Source of the DNA: Fuscovulum blasticum DSM 2131
GTDB taxonomy: Bacteria; Pseudomonadota; Alphaproteobacteria; Rhodobacterales; Rhodobacteraceae
Direction: 5' to 3'
DNA length: 64,000 bases
Assembly (NCBI RefSeq): GCF_003034965.1
Contig: NZ_PZKE01000002.1
Coordinates: forward strand, 124,001 to 188,000
The position numbers and the translations under genes are program-made. This document shows, piece after piece, positions 7,588 to 16,304 of this stretch (position 1 is its first letter; every line of letters begins with the position of its first letter). The notes beneath the pieces are model-generated. The model saw only the letters and a list, made by a program, of their open reading frames with translations, was not told the DNA's origin and did not search any database.

Positions 7588-8814
7588 CTACAGCACCGCG
7601 TCCAGCGCCGTGATCAGCCGCGCCACATCATCGGGGCTGGTGTAATGCACCGCCGACATCCGCAGCACGCCCTTGTCCAGGTCAATGCCCAAGGCCTGCA
7701 ACGGGCGCACGGCGTAAAAGTCGCCGGCCCAGCAGGCAATGCCCCGACGGCCCAGTTCTTCCGACACCGGCTCGGCCGCGCCGGCCAGTTCCACCGCCAC
7801 TGTCGGCGCGCGCAGCGCCGCATCGCGCGGCCCGATCAGGCGCAGGTCATTGCGCGCCGAGAGATAGTCCAGCAGCGGCTGGATCACCGCCGCCTCTTGC
7901 GCGCGCATCAGATCATGCACGCCGCGATTCCGCGCCGCCGGATCGCCCGACACGCCATGATGCGCCGCCAGCGCGTCGATGTAATCGGCCATGCCGGCAC
8001 AGGCTGCCACCTGCGCATGGTCCGGCCCGGCGGGCGTGTGCCGCTTGTACAGCGTGCCATGGTTGAAGAAATGCGCCTGCCCCGGCAGTTCGAAACCAAA
8101 GGCTTCACGCAGCACCATGATGCCCTGATGCGGGCCGAAGGTCTTGTAGGCCGAAAACAGATAGACGTCGCAGCCCAGCGCCGGAATGTCGGGGAAGCCG
8201 TGCGGCGCATAGCTGACGCCATCCACCACCGTGCGCGCGCCAGCCGCCGCCGCAAGCGCGGAAATCGCTGCCACATCATTCACTTCCGCGATGACGTTCG
8301 AGCAATGCGGGAAGCACACCAGCCGCACCTTGCCATCGGCCAGCAGCTTCGAAAGCGCGGCCGGGTCCAGCGACCCGGTGGCCGGGTCAAGTGCCCATTC
8401 GCGGACCTCGATCCCCTCGTCGGCCAGCCGCCGCCACACGCCGGAATTCGCCTCATGGTCCTGATTGGTGACAACGATGGCGCCATCCGTGCCGCGCAGC
8501 CATTGCCGCACCGCCTGCGCCAGCACATAGGTATTGGCGCTGGTCGACGGGCCGAAGGACACTTCCTCGCGCTTCACGCCCATCATGGCCGCCAGCCTGG
8601 TCCGCGCCTCGTCCATCTCGGCGCCACCGGCCTGCGCGCCGGGATAGGGCGCATAGGGCTGCACCTTGCGGTCGGTGTAGAACCGGGTCAGCCGGTTCAC
8701 CACCTGCGCACAGGGATAGCTTCCCCCGGCATTTTCGAAGAACGCATGGCTGGACAGCACGGGCGAGGAAAACGCCGGGAACTGCGAACGAACGAAATCA
8801 AGATCAAGCGCCAC
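7588..8814 (-). CDS. Class V aminotransferase, cysteine desulfurase-like
   Basis: A 408-residue PLP enzyme of fold type I. The Schiff-base lysine is in LFSAYKTFGPHQG, and FGPSTSANTYVLAQA and VDGVSYAPHGFPD match the csdA/sufS-like branch often annotated as cysteine desulfurase-like or isopenicillin-N epimerase family. Start taken as GTG at 8814 because AAAGGAG stands eight bases before it; the open frame extends to 9000 without a better site. No suf or isc genes are nearby, so a role in Fe-S assembly is not supported; the substrate is unknown. Confidence 0.82.
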   Translation of the reverse strand: MALDLDFVRSQFPAFSSPVLSSHAFFENAGGSYPCAQVVNRLTRFYTDRKVQPYAPYPGAQAGGAEMDEARTRLAAMMGVKREEVSFGPSTSANTYVLAQAVRQWLRGTDGAIVVTNQDHEANSGVWRRLADEGIEVREWALDPATGSLDPAALSKLLADGKVRLVCFPHCSNVIAEVNDVAAISALAAAAGARTVVDGVSYAPHGFPDIPALGCDVYLFSAYKTFGPHQGIMVLREAFGFELPGQAHFFNHGTLYKRHTPAGPDHAQVAACAGMADYIDALAAHHGVSGDPAARNRGVHDLMRAQEAAVIQPLLDYLSARNDLRLIGPRDAALRAPTVAVELAGAAEPVSEELGRRGIACWAGDFYAVRPLQALGIDLDKGVLRMSAVHYTSPDDVARLITALDAVL

Positions 8815-9000
8815 GAGGCGGCTCCTTTTGCATCTGGGCCGCGGGGCCGGGCCGCCCGCAGAGGCGGGAAACCCCGGTCCGCGGCAGGTCTTCCAGCCAG
8901 ACCCGAAGGATGTCTCTCCCTCAGGCCAGACGCCGGAAAATCCCCGGCGTCGGCAAAAACAGTAATGCCCCCGCAAACCCCGGGCAACCCCGCCGGCCAC

Positions 9001-9045
9001 TCATCTGTCCGAAAATATCCCGGGGGTGCGGGGGCTGGCCCCCGC
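9001..9045. repeat. Dispersed intergenic repeat, copy B, with GC hairpin
   Basis: TCATCTGTCCGAAAATATCC followed by a C/G tract and the hairpin GCGGGGGC-TG-GCCCCCGC at 9028-9045. It lies between two minus-strand genes and matches copy A (2613) over TTCATCTGTCCGAAAATATC. Confidence 0.6.
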
Positions 9046-9076
9046 TACCTGCCGGATCACCGCAAGCCTGCGCCCG

Positions 9077-10069
9077 TCAGGCGTTCACATCCACCACCAC
9101 ACGCCCCTGCACCGCGCCTTTCAGGATTGCGGCACCCAGCGCCGGCACCTCGTCCAGCCGCGCGGGCCGGATCATGCCTTCCAACAGCCCAAGGTCCAGA
9201 TCACGGGCGATGCGATCCCAGATCGCCACTCGCCGCGCCTGCGGCACTGTCACCGAATTGATGCCCAGCAGGTTCACCCCCCGCAGCAGGAAGGGAATGA
9301 TGTTGGCCGGCACCGTCAGCCCGCCCGCATTGCCCACCGCCGCGACGCTGGCGCCAGATTTCATCTGCCCCAGAAGCCGCGCCAGCATGGTGCCGCCCAC
9401 GGCGTCGATGCAGCCGGCCCAGGTCTCGGCCTCGAGCGGTTTCTTCACCGTCTCGGCCAGATCATCGCGCGGCACGATCCGCGCCGCGCCCAGATGACGC
9501 AGATAGTCGGCGGTCTCGGGCCGCCCGGTCACAGCCGCCACTTGGTAACCCAGCCGCGCCATCAGCGCGACCGCGACCGAACCGACACCACCCGCAGCAC
9601 CGGTCACCAGCACCTCGCCCTGATCGGGCGTCAGGCCGTGGTCTTCCAGCGCCATCAGCGCCTGCATCGCCGTGAAGCCCGCCGTGCCCACTGCCATCGC
9701 CGTGCGCGTGGTCAGCCCCTGCGGCACGGCCACCAGCCAGTCGGCGCGGACGCGCGCCTTCTGGGCGTATCCGCCCCACTGCGCCTCGCCCACGCGCCAG
9801 CCGGTCAGGATCACCCGGTCGCCGGGGCGCCAGCGCGGATCGTCCGAAGCCTCGACCACGCCGGCGAAATCAATGCCGGGCACATGCGGCCAGGTGCGCA
9901 CCAGGCCACCACCGCTGGCCGACAGGCACAGCCCGTCCTTGTAGTTCACGGTCGAATATTCGACCGCCACCGTCACCTCGCCGGGCGGCAGCGCCGTCTC
10001 GTCCAGATCGGCCAGACGTGCGACCGCGGCCCCGTCTTCGCCCTTCTCCACCAGCACTGCCCGAAACAT
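9077..10069 (-). CDS. acuI: Zinc-free MDR oxidoreductase, AcuI-type acrylyl-CoA reductase
   Basis: A 330-residue medium-chain dehydrogenase/reductase of the YhdH/AcuI group, which reduces acrylyl-CoA to propionyl-CoA with NADPH, notably in DMSP breakdown and detoxification. The N-terminus MFRAVLVEKGEDG and STVNYKDGLCLSA are typical, the dinucleotide motif is VTGAAGGVGSVAVALMARLG, and GVNLLGINSVTVP follows late. Zinc-ligand cysteines of alcohol dehydrogenases are absent as expected. Start at 10069 behind GGGAGAGG. It diverges from the binding-protein gene at 10304. No other DMSP genes are in the window, so the physiological role is inferred from family alone. Confidence 0.88.
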   Translation of the reverse strand: MFRAVLVEKGEDGAAVARLADLDETALPPGEVTVAVEYSTVNYKDGLCLSASGGGLVRTWPHVPGIDFAGVVEASDDPRWRPGDRVILTGWRVGEAQWGGYAQKARVRADWLVAVPQGLTTRTAMAVGTAGFTAMQALMALEDHGLTPDQGEVLVTGAAGGVGSVAVALMARLGYQVAAVTGRPETADYLRHLGAARIVPRDDLAETVKKPLEAETWAGCIDAVGGTMLARLLGQMKSGASVAAVGNAGGLTVPANIIPFLLRGVNLLGINSVTVPQARRVAIWDRIARDLDLGLLEGMIRPARLDEVPALGAAILKGAVQGRVVVDVNA

Positions 10070-10303
10070 CCGCCTCTCCCTGCCGAATCCATGAAGGCAC
10101 AGACTGCCCTCTGCCCGCACGGCAGGCAATCGTCTGCTATCCTGTCGTCCTGACGTGATTTCCGGCGCTTTCCCCCTTGCGTGACAGCCAACCGATGTCG
10201 ACTTCATATTCACGCTTGTGATGCCATGGGGGCTGTCATAGCGTCCGAAAGCCACCCGGAATGGCCGCAAGGGGAAGACGGCCGCCAACGACAGAGGAGC
10301 ACC

Positions 10304-11356
10304 ATGAAACAATCCATCCGCCTTTTGGCCACCGCTGCCACGGCACTTGCGCTTTCCACCGCAGCCCAGGCCGCCGACCCCGATCTGACCATTCTTGACT
10401 GGGCCGGTTGGGAAATCGACGGCGCGCTTGCGCCCTATGTTGCAAAGCACGGCGACAAGCCGACCTATGCCTTCTTCGCCGACGATGACGAAGCGTTCCA
10501 GAAGGTCTCGTCGGGCTTCAAGGCCGATGTGGTGCACCCCTGCCCCGGCGCCGTGCCGCGCTACCGCGATGCCGGTCTGATCGAACCCTGGGATACATCC
10601 AAGGTCGAAGCCTTCTCGAAGATTGACCCCAAGCTCTTCGACTCGCATTTCATCAAGGATGATGGCGGCGTCTGGTTCCTGCCCTTCGACTTTGCCTACA
10701 CCGCCATCGCCTACAACACCAAGGAAGTGCCCGAGGCCGACGTTCAGTCGCTCGAAGTGTTCGCCGATCCGAAATACGCTGGCCGCATCTCGATCTCGGA
10801 CAACTCGGACGATGTCTGGGCACTGGCATTTCTGGCGACCGGCGTCACCTCGTGGGAAAACGTGACGGATGAACAGGTCGCTGCTGCCGCCGCCTGGCTG
10901 CGCAAGATCCATCCGAACGTCCGCTCTTACTGGTCCGATCCGTCGGAACTGGCGCAGATGATGGCCTCGGGCGAAATCCTGGTCGCCTGGTCGTGGAACG
11001 ATCCCGTCGCCATCCTGATGTCGGAAGGCTTCCCGGTCGGCTTCAACCGCGCGCCCAAGGAAGGCTCGACCTCGTTCTTCTGTGGCTTCGTCAACATGAA
11101 GGACGGCCCCGGCAAGGAAGACAAGGTCTATGACTGGGTGAATTCGATGTATGCGCCGTCCAGCGCGGCCCCCATCGTTGAGGCAATCGGTTACGCCAAC
11201 GTCAACCCCGATGCCATGGCAACGATCCCGGAAGAGCAGCAGAAGGCGTCTTTCGTCGACAAGATCGACACCACGCTGTTCCTGCAAACCCCGATGGACC
11301 CGGCCCTGCGCGACAAGCTGGTGGAAGAGTTCGAACTGATCAAGTCGGGCTTCTGA
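10304..11356 (+). CDS. Periplasmic spermidine/putrescine-type binding protein
   Basis: A 350-residue solute-binding protein of an ABC importer (PotD/PotF-like family). A Sec signal peptide (MKQSIRLLATAATALAL...AQA) precedes the mature start ADPDLTILDWAGWEIDG. Start at 10304 behind AGAGGAGCACC. It stands alone: no permease or ATPase gene is adjacent, and a strong terminator follows the stop, so it would have to share a membrane complex, perhaps that of the pot operon at 30-35 kb, or its permease genes are elsewhere. The ligand is not known; this branch also binds other small cationic or carboxylated amines. Confidence 0.85.
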   Translation: MKQSIRLLATAATALALSTAAQAADPDLTILDWAGWEIDGALAPYVAKHGDKPTYAFFADDDEAFQKVSSGFKADVVHPCPGAVPRYRDAGLIEPWDTSKVEAFSKIDPKLFDSHFIKDDGGVWFLPFDFAYTAIAYNTKEVPEADVQSLEVFADPKYAGRISISDNSDDVWALAFLATGVTSWENVTDEQVAAAAAWLRKIHPNVRSYWSDPSELAQMMASGEILVAWSWNDPVAILMSEGFPVGFNRAPKEGSTSFFCGFVNMKDGPGKEDKVYDWVNSMYAPSSAAPIVEAIGYANVNPDAMATIPEEQQKASFVDKIDTTLFLQTPMDPALRDKLVEEFELIKSGF

Positions 11357-11379
11357 TCGCCCGATCCTGACCACTGACC

Positions 11380-11412
11380 AAGCGGCGCCCGGTTCTTTCG
11401 GGCGCCGCTTTC
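11380..11412 (+). terminator. Strong Rho-independent terminator
   Basis: AAGCGGCGCCCG pairs perfectly with CGGGCGCCGCTT across a seven-base loop, followed by TTCATTT. It ends the solitary binding-protein gene and also faces the oncoming SLC13 gene. Confidence 0.85.
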
Positions 11413-11432
11413 ATTTCGGCCATTGCGAAACG

Positions 11433-12824
11433 TTACAGCCAGCCCAGCAAGCGCCACCACAACCAGTCCAGCGGCAGAAGCAGAACAAGCGTCACCGCCG
11501 TAAGCGGCAGGGTCACGCGGACCAGGTGCCCCAGCCTTTCGCCGGACAGTTGCATCGCCAGGATCAGCGGGCCAACCTGATAGGGGAAGACCACCGTCGA
11601 GAACCCGATCACCTGCGTCATCAGCACGGTCTGCAACGACAGGCCCGTGGTTTGCGCCATATCCTGCGCCATGGGCGTCAGCACGGCCGGCACACCCGGA
11701 ATGGTGGTCACCAACCCGGTCACCGCCGACAGCAGCGAAAGCGACAGGAAGTTGACGAAGCTCTGCCCGGCCTCAAGCGGCAGCACGGACAGCACCGCGC
11801 CGCCCACAGCTGCCCCGATGCCCGAGGCATTGACCAGCGCCCCCAGACCAAGCGCGGCCGCGACGAAGACGATCATGCCGAAATCGACGGCGGCGTTGAA
11901 CTCCTTGGCCGGAACCGCACCGATGCCGGGCAGCAGCAACAAAACGGCAGAGGCGATGCCGATCCAGGCCGGGTTCACGCCGTGCCAGGCGTCGGTCATC
12001 CACAAAAGCAGCGTCAGCCCCAGGATGACTGCAACCCGGGCTTCCGCCGCCGTGCCGGGCACCGCGTCCGGCGGGTTGGTTGGCGCCACGGCCGTTTCAC
12101 GGGCACGGTCAGGGAACAGCCAGATCACCAGCAGCACGGCCACCGCCGATTTTGCAACGCCCAGCAAGGGGTAATGCAGCGCCAGATAGGACATGTAGGA
12201 AAACCCGACGCCATATTGCGTCTCGGCCGCGCCGGCTAGGATCATGTTCGGGATATTCGACGGCAGGATCGCGAAACTTGGCATGTTGCAGGCCAGCGCC
12301 AGTGCAACGGCCAGCCCTGCCCGCCCCTTCGTGCCGGCAACCAGCCCCAGATGGTCGGCCAAGGCCATGCCCACCGGCACCAGCACCACCGCGCGCCCGA
12401 CCGATGACGGCATCACGAAGCCAAGCGCCATGGCGGTAATGGTCATCACCGTTACAAGGCGTGCGTAACTGCCGGCAGCCAGCGGCGCCAGCGCCGCTGC
12501 AAGACGCGCGACCAAGCCCGTTCGACGGATCGCCGCCCCGATCACGAACCCCGAAACGATCAGCCAGACCGCCGCCGAACCGAAACCCGCAAAGATCAGG
12601 TCCGGCCTCGCAAGACCGGGGATCAGCACCGCGGCAAAGAAGATCAACCCGGTCACAAAGGGCGGCAATGCCCCGGTGGCCCAAAGGACAAGTGTCAGCA
12701 GAACCACACCGGCGCTGGCGCCCATCGGTTGCGGGAGTGGCCCAACGGCCAGCCACAGCGCCAGCAGCGCGGCAGCGGATAGGACGGTTGTGCGAAGGAT
12801 GTTGGCGAGCATCGGGGGACTCAT
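11433..12824 (-). CDS. SLC13/DASS-family anion permease
   Basis: A 463-residue, highly hydrophobic transporter with about twelve membrane segments. Repeated motifs resembling the DASS signature are present: MPSSVGRAVVLVPVGMALA in the first half and TTIPGVPAVLTPMAQDMA in the second, together with FAILPSNIPNMILAG. The family moves dicarboxylates, citrate or sulfate with sodium. The start is uncertain: ATG at 12824 or 12812, neither with a strong ribosome site. It diverges from the AraC regulator at 12922 with about 100 bases between, so that protein may control it. Substrate unknown. Confidence 0.82.
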   Translation of the reverse strand: MSPPMLANILRTTVLSAAALLALWLAVGPLPQPMGASAGVVLLTLVLWATGALPPFVTGLIFFAAVLIPGLARPDLIFAGFGSAAVWLIVSGFVIGAAIRRTGLVARLAAALAPLAAGSYARLVTVMTITAMALGFVMPSSVGRAVVLVPVGMALADHLGLVAGTKGRAGLAVALALACNMPSFAILPSNIPNMILAGAAETQYGVGFSYMSYLALHYPLLGVAKSAVAVLLVIWLFPDRARETAVAPTNPPDAVPGTAAEARVAVILGLTLLLWMTDAWHGVNPAWIGIASAVLLLLPGIGAVPAKEFNAAVDFGMIVFVAAALGLGALVNASGIGAAVGGAVLSVLPLEAGQSFVNFLSLSLLSAVTGLVTTIPGVPAVLTPMAQDMAQTTGLSLQTVLMTQVIGFSTVVFPYQVGPLILAMQLSGERLGHLVRVTLPLTAVTLVLLLPLDWLWWRLLGWL

Positions 12825-12921
12825 GTCTGGTAAACGAAGCGCTGTTGCAGGGCGCACCGCATCTTGCGGCCAGCGCACCCCGACATTAGGTGCCGGATGG
12901 CAGATGCGGAAGATCGACAGG

Positions 12922-13824
12922 ATGACAACATATATCGCCAATCCGCCAATCCCATTTCCAGACGCCGGCCTCGATGCGCTGCGCCTGTCGCCGGCCGGGC
13001 CGGCCTATGTGCTTGATCCGTCGCGCCCCGTTCTGGTTCATTCCCGCGCCCTTGCCGCCGGATCGGTCATCACCCGCCACGCCCATCCGCGCGCGCAGCT
13101 TCTGCAGGCGGTGCAGGGGTTGTTGCGGATCAAGACAGGCGGTGCGATCTGGCTGGTGCCGCCGGGGTTCGGGGTCTGGATTCCGGGCGGTGCAGTGCAT
13201 GAGGTCACCATCGAGACCGCCGCGCGCACCGCGAATATCTATGTCGATCCCAGCATCACCGTCCGACCCGGGCAGACCTGCGAAGTGGTGCCGGTCTCCC
13301 CGCTTCTGCGCCTGCTGATCCAGCGAATGCTGGACGAAACCCACCCTGACCGGCTGAACCGGCTGGGGGCGGTGGCCTGCGATGAAATCTCGGCGGCTGA
13401 ACCCGCGCCGCTGAACCTGCCTGTCGGGCAGGACGCGCGGCTGCGGCGCGTCACGACCAGCCTTGCGCGCAACCCGGGTGACCCGCGTCCCCTGCCCGCG
13501 CTTGCCGCGGAAGCGGCGACCAGCCCCCGCACATTGGAACGGCTGTTTCGCGCCGAAACCGGCCTTGGCTTTCGCGACTGGCGGTCCCGGGCGCGGCTGC
13601 TTCAGGCCGTTGCGCAGCTGGAACGGGGCGAAACCTCGACCCGGATCGCCTATGGCCTTGGCTACCGCAGCGTCAGCGCCTTCGTCGCGGCTTTCCGCCA
13701 GCAGTTCGGCTGCGCCCCGCAGGCCTATCTTGACCGCCCGAACCGAACTGATCCGAACACAGATGCGGGAAAGATGGCACAGGCAGATCTGGCGGAAGCG
13801 GTGACTTCCTCCGCCACTTCCTAG
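12922..13824 (+). CDS. AraC-family regulator with its 3' end altered by the island
   Basis: A 300-residue regulator with an N-terminal cupin sensor (about residues 35-110; HAHPRAQLLQAVQG) and a C-terminal double HTH (TSPRTLERLFRAETGLGFRDW and IAYGLGYRSVSAFVAAFRQQ). It diverges from the SLC13 permease and may regulate it. Start taken at ATG 12922; ATG 12904 in the same frame is possible. The left attachment repeat begins at 13790, within codon 290, so the last 11 residues and the stop codon come from the repeat and the island. Joining the AraC sequence directly to the tRNA-side sequence would give a different tail that also stays open for several codons. The HTH is intact, so the protein is probably still functional. 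Confidence 0.88.
   Translation: MTTYIANPPIPFPDAGLDALRLSPAGPAYVLDPSRPVLVHSRALAAGSVITRHAHPRAQLLQAVQGLLRIKTGGAIWLVPPGFGVWIPGGAVHEVTIETAARTANIYVDPSITVRPGQTCEVVPVSPLLRLLIQRMLDETHPDRLNRLGAVACDEISAAEPAPLNLPVGQDARLRRVTTSLARNPGDPRPLPALAAEAATSPRTLERLFRAETGLGFRDWRSRARLLQAVAQLERGETSTRIAYGLGYRSVSAFVAAFRQQFGCAPQAYLDRPNRTDPNTDAGKMAQADLAEAVTSSATS
13790..13803 (+). repeat. attL, 14-bp direct repeat of the tRNA-Ser 3' end
   Basis: TGGCGGAAGCGGTG, identical to 23409-23422 where it forms the 3' acceptor end of tRNA-Ser(UGA) read on the minus strand. It marks the left edge of the island, 161 bases before the integrase. Confidence 0.8.
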
Positions 13825-13889
13825 ACGTTCCGTAACAGTACTTTTTCCCTTATTTTATTAGGATTTATGCCCTTGCAATGTTCCGCAGT

Positions 13890-13904
13890 GTTCCGCTATT
13901 GTTC
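13890..13904 (+). promoter_or_regulatory. LexA-type SOS box before the integrase
   Basis: GTTC-CGCTATT-GTTC fits the GTTC-N7-GTTC box known for Rhodobacter LexA. A further GTTC lies ten bases upstream at 13880. It sits 60 bases before the integrase start, which suggests DNA-damage induction of excision. Confidence 0.55.
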
Positions 13905-13964
13905 ACGTCAATCCCGCGCCGAGTGGGGGAAGGCATGGCGGAATGAAAGGTTGGGATCCCTGTT

Positions 13965-15143
13965 TTGCGAAAGCCGGAAAAAACGCTGAATGCCCGCATG
14001 GTGCAGACCGTCACGGAACCGGGCAAGTACTTTGACGGCCACGGGCTTTACCTTCGGGTGGACAAGACCGGCGGCAAGTTCTGGGTGCAGCGTATCGTCA
14101 TCAACGGAAAGCGGCGCGAGTTGGGGCTTGGCAGCTTCGACTTCGTGACGCTGGCCGATGCTCGCCTTGCCGCCTTCGGCAATCGCAAGCTGGCGCGCGA
14201 GGGCGGCGATCCCCTTGCCGCTCGAAGGCAGGAGAAGACAATCCTGAATTTCGAGGAAGCCGCCCGTGAGGTTCACCGAATCCACATGCCGACATGGAAG
14301 AACCCCAAGCACGGCGAACAGTTCATCAACACGCTGACGACCTATGCCTTCCCCACTTTGGGAACGAAGCGGGTGTCTGATGTGACGACAAGCGATGTGC
14401 TGACGGCGCTGCAACCGATCTGGCTCACCAAAGCCGAAACCGCACGGCGGGTGAAGCAGAGGATCAGCACTGTCATGAAGTGGACCATCGCCAAGGGGTG
14501 GCGGCGCGACAATCCCGTTGATGCGGTGGACAAGGGGCTTCCCCGGCAGACTGACAAGGTAGAGCATCGCAAGTCCCTGCCCTACGATCAGGTTGCCACA
14601 TGCCTGCGCACGATGGCCGCTTCTCAGGCCGGGCTTTCAACGAAGCTCTGTCTTGAGTTTCTTGTGTTGACCTGTGTCAGGTCAAATGAGGCACGGGAAG
14701 CGCGATGGTCGGAAATCGACCTCAAGGCCAAGGTATGGGACATCCCCGCAGAACGGATAAAGATGGACCGGCCGCACCGCATTCCCCTTTCTGATCGTGC
14801 GCTGGCGGTGTTGAGGCGGGCCGAAGGGCTGGATGAAATTCTGGTGTTCCCCGGCGCAATCAAGGGCAAGCCGCTGTCAGATGCCACGCTGTTGAAGCTG
14901 ATCCGCGAGAACGGCTTTGAGGTGGACATTCACGGCTTTCGGACGAGCTTCCGCACATTGGCACAGGAAAGAACGAACTTCCCGCGAGAGGTTGCAGAAG
15001 CGGCGCTGGCACACCTGTCAGGGGATGCTGTGGAGCGGGCCTATGCCCGGTCTGATCTGTTCGAGAAACGGCGGAAGATGATGGGCGCCTGGGCGGCGTT
15101 TCTGGCCGAGAAGCCGGCCAAGGTTGTGGGGAGGATTGGGTGA
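13965..15143 (+). CDS. int: Tyrosine integrase (DUF4102/P4-type)
   Basis: A 392-residue site-specific recombinase. An N-terminal arm-binding domain (FDGHGLYLRVDKTGGKFWVQ) is followed by a core-binding region and the catalytic domain. The catalytic residues are visible: Arg in TCVRSNEAREARWSEI, the HGFR box in DIHGFRTSFRTLAQ, the second His in ALAHLSGDAVERAYARSD and the nucleophilic Tyr in AYARSD. The only start that keeps MRKPEKT is TTG at 13965, since an in-frame stop lies at 13944; ATG at 13998 is the alternative. It is transcribed away from attL and overlaps the next gene. It should catalyse integration into and excision from the tRNA-Ser gene. Confidence 0.93.
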   Translation: MRKPEKTLNARMVQTVTEPGKYFDGHGLYLRVDKTGGKFWVQRIVINGKRRELGLGSFDFVTLADARLAAFGNRKLAREGGDPLAARRQEKTILNFEEAAREVHRIHMPTWKNPKHGEQFINTLTTYAFPTLGTKRVSDVTTSDVLTALQPIWLTKAETARRVKQRISTVMKWTIAKGWRRDNPVDAVDKGLPRQTDKVEHRKSLPYDQVATCLRTMAASQAGLSTKLCLEFLVLTCVRSNEAREARWSEIDLKAKVWDIPAERIKMDRPHRIPLSDRALAVLRRAEGLDEILVFPGAIKGKPLSDATLLKLIRENGFEVDIHGFRTSFRTLAQERTNFPREVAEAALAHLSGDAVERAYARSDLFEKRRKMMGAWAAFLAEKPAKVVGRIG

Positions 15144-15757
15144 TGCCAAAGGAGGAAATCATCGGAAATGGTATCACCGAACGGAAGCGCATTACCTATG
15201 ATATGACTGGAAAGACCCCTGGTGACCAGCGCGCGGCAATGCAGACGCTCCGTGCAATGGGGGATGCTATCAAAGAAATGGGAATTTGGCCGGCTAGCAG
15301 CTTGGTCGCGCGGGCGGTGTGTAGTGAAATTATAGGTGGCAAGTCCGAAGATAGCTCTGAGATCGACTCCCCAGAGCAGTTTGCTCAGGAAATCACAATT
15401 CTCTTGGATATTGTAGACAAGGCGGTTCAGGAGGGGGATGCAGCATTAGCGGCTAAATTTGCTTTCAAGGCAGGGGATTTGTGGAGAACGGCGCTGATGA
15501 AATGGCAGTGGGAGCCTAGTGCTCTTAGTGGGCAGAAATATCAGAGAGCGTCGGAGGTCGGCGCGGCAGCTCGCCGTGGGTCCGTCGCAGATCATACACC
15601 ACGTGTATTGTCAGAAATGAACCGCCTGATTACTGAGAGCGGGTTGACAGCCACCGCGGCGGCGAGGACGGCAGCAAAGAATGGTATCGGGACAAGTCTC
15701 GGTGCCAACCGTGCAATTTGGCAGCGCCACAAGAAGAAACATGTGACAAACCCCTGA
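15143..15757 (+). CDS. Island protein of unknown function
   Basis: A 204-residue protein I do not recognise. It begins by ATG overlap with the integrase stop (TGATG) behind GAGGATTGGG, so it is translated from the integrase message. The middle is acidic and helical (FAQEITILLDIVDKAVQEGD AALAAKFAFKAGDLW region); the end is basic and Ala-rich (TATAAARTAAKNGIGTSLGA, then RHKKKH), which suggests a C-terminal nucleic-acid-binding tail, possibly HTH-like. Base composition is lower in GC than the flanking core genes. A partner of the integrase or a regulator of it are possibilities only. Confidence 0.6.
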   Translation: MPKEEIIGNGITERKRITYDMTGKTPGDQRAAMQTLRAMGDAIKEMGIWPASSLVARAVCSEIIGGKSEDSSEIDSPEQFAQEITILLDIVDKAVQEGDAALAAKFAFKAGDLWRTALMKWQWEPSALSGQKYQRASEVGAAARRGSVADHTPRVLSEMNRLITESGLTATAAARTAAKNGIGTSLGANRAIWQRHKKKHVTNP

Positions 15758-15824
15758 TCTGTCACAGAAGGATGCCGCTACCCTCCATCACGAACCGTAA
15801 CGGCCAGTGATGAAAGGATGCAAA

Positions 15825-16007
15825 ATGTCACGGAAAATCGCCCGCCTTACCCGGCTCGAAGAGATGACGGGCCTCAAGAAGACGAAGCTTTACGATCTGA
15901 TGAACAGTGGGGATTTTCCCCGCAAGGTTAAGCTTACCGGCAAAGCGGTGGGCTGGTTCGAAGACGAAGTGGAGGCATGGCTGGCCTCGCGGCAAGTCGC
16001 TGCGTGA
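15825..16007 (+). CDS. alpA: AlpA-family excisionase/regulator
   Basis: A 60-residue MerR-like winged-helix protein: MSRKIARLTRLEEMTGLKKT followed by KLYDLMNSGDFPRKVKLTGK and GWFEDEVEAWLASR. This is the AlpA fold, used by P4-like and satellite elements as activator of integrase transcription or as excisionase. Start at 15825 with AAAGGA seven bases upstream; upstream GTG/ATG codons in frame are less well placed. It lies about 70 bases after the previous gene and just before a run of coupled genes. Confidence 0.88.
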   Translation: MSRKIARLTRLEEMTGLKKTKLYDLMNSGDFPRKVKLTGKAVGWFEDEVEAWLASRQVAA

Positions 16008-16016
16008 GGTGGGCAC

Positions 16017-16304
16017 ATGGCACCCCGCCCCCTCTTCGCCCCTGAGCGGACAGCAGAAGAATGCCTGTGGCTTTGGCCGACAGTCCTGATCCGGTCTGGC
16101 GAAACAGGCCAGGATCAGGACTTTGCAGACCGGATCATGCAGCAAGCGCAGCGCCCCGGCTGGGAGCCATCGCCGCTGCAACTGGACCTGATGCGCAGGA
16201 TGGTGAAGCACTACTGCCCCGATGGCATCCGGCTTGATCCTGATCTGATCGCAGGAGCATCAACCGGATGGAGTGATGTAGTGATTAAGGGGGCCGGCCA
16301 ATGA
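16017..16304 (+). CDS. Small island protein, unknown
   Basis: A 95-residue protein not recognised. It starts ten bases after the alpA stop (GTGAGGTGGGCAC before the ATG) and its stop overlaps the next start by four bases (ATGA), so it belongs to the alpA-rep operon. The middle (PSPLQLDLMRRMVKHYCPDG) is amphipathic; no motif is visible. Confidence 0.6.
   Translation: MAPRPLFAPERTAEECLWLWPTVLIRSGETGQDQDFADRIMQQAQRPGWEPSPLQLDLMRRMVKHYCPDGIRLDPDLIAGASTGWSDVVIKGAGQ

Noticed and set aside
6043-9261. A 1072-codon open frame on the plus strand
   Set aside because: It runs antisense through the phr gene and the class V aminotransferase, has no protein family features, and is a GC-rich shadow frame.
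10304-11356. Complete ABC importer operon at this locus
   Set aside because: Only the binding protein is present; a strong terminator follows and the next gene is an unrelated permease on the other strand.
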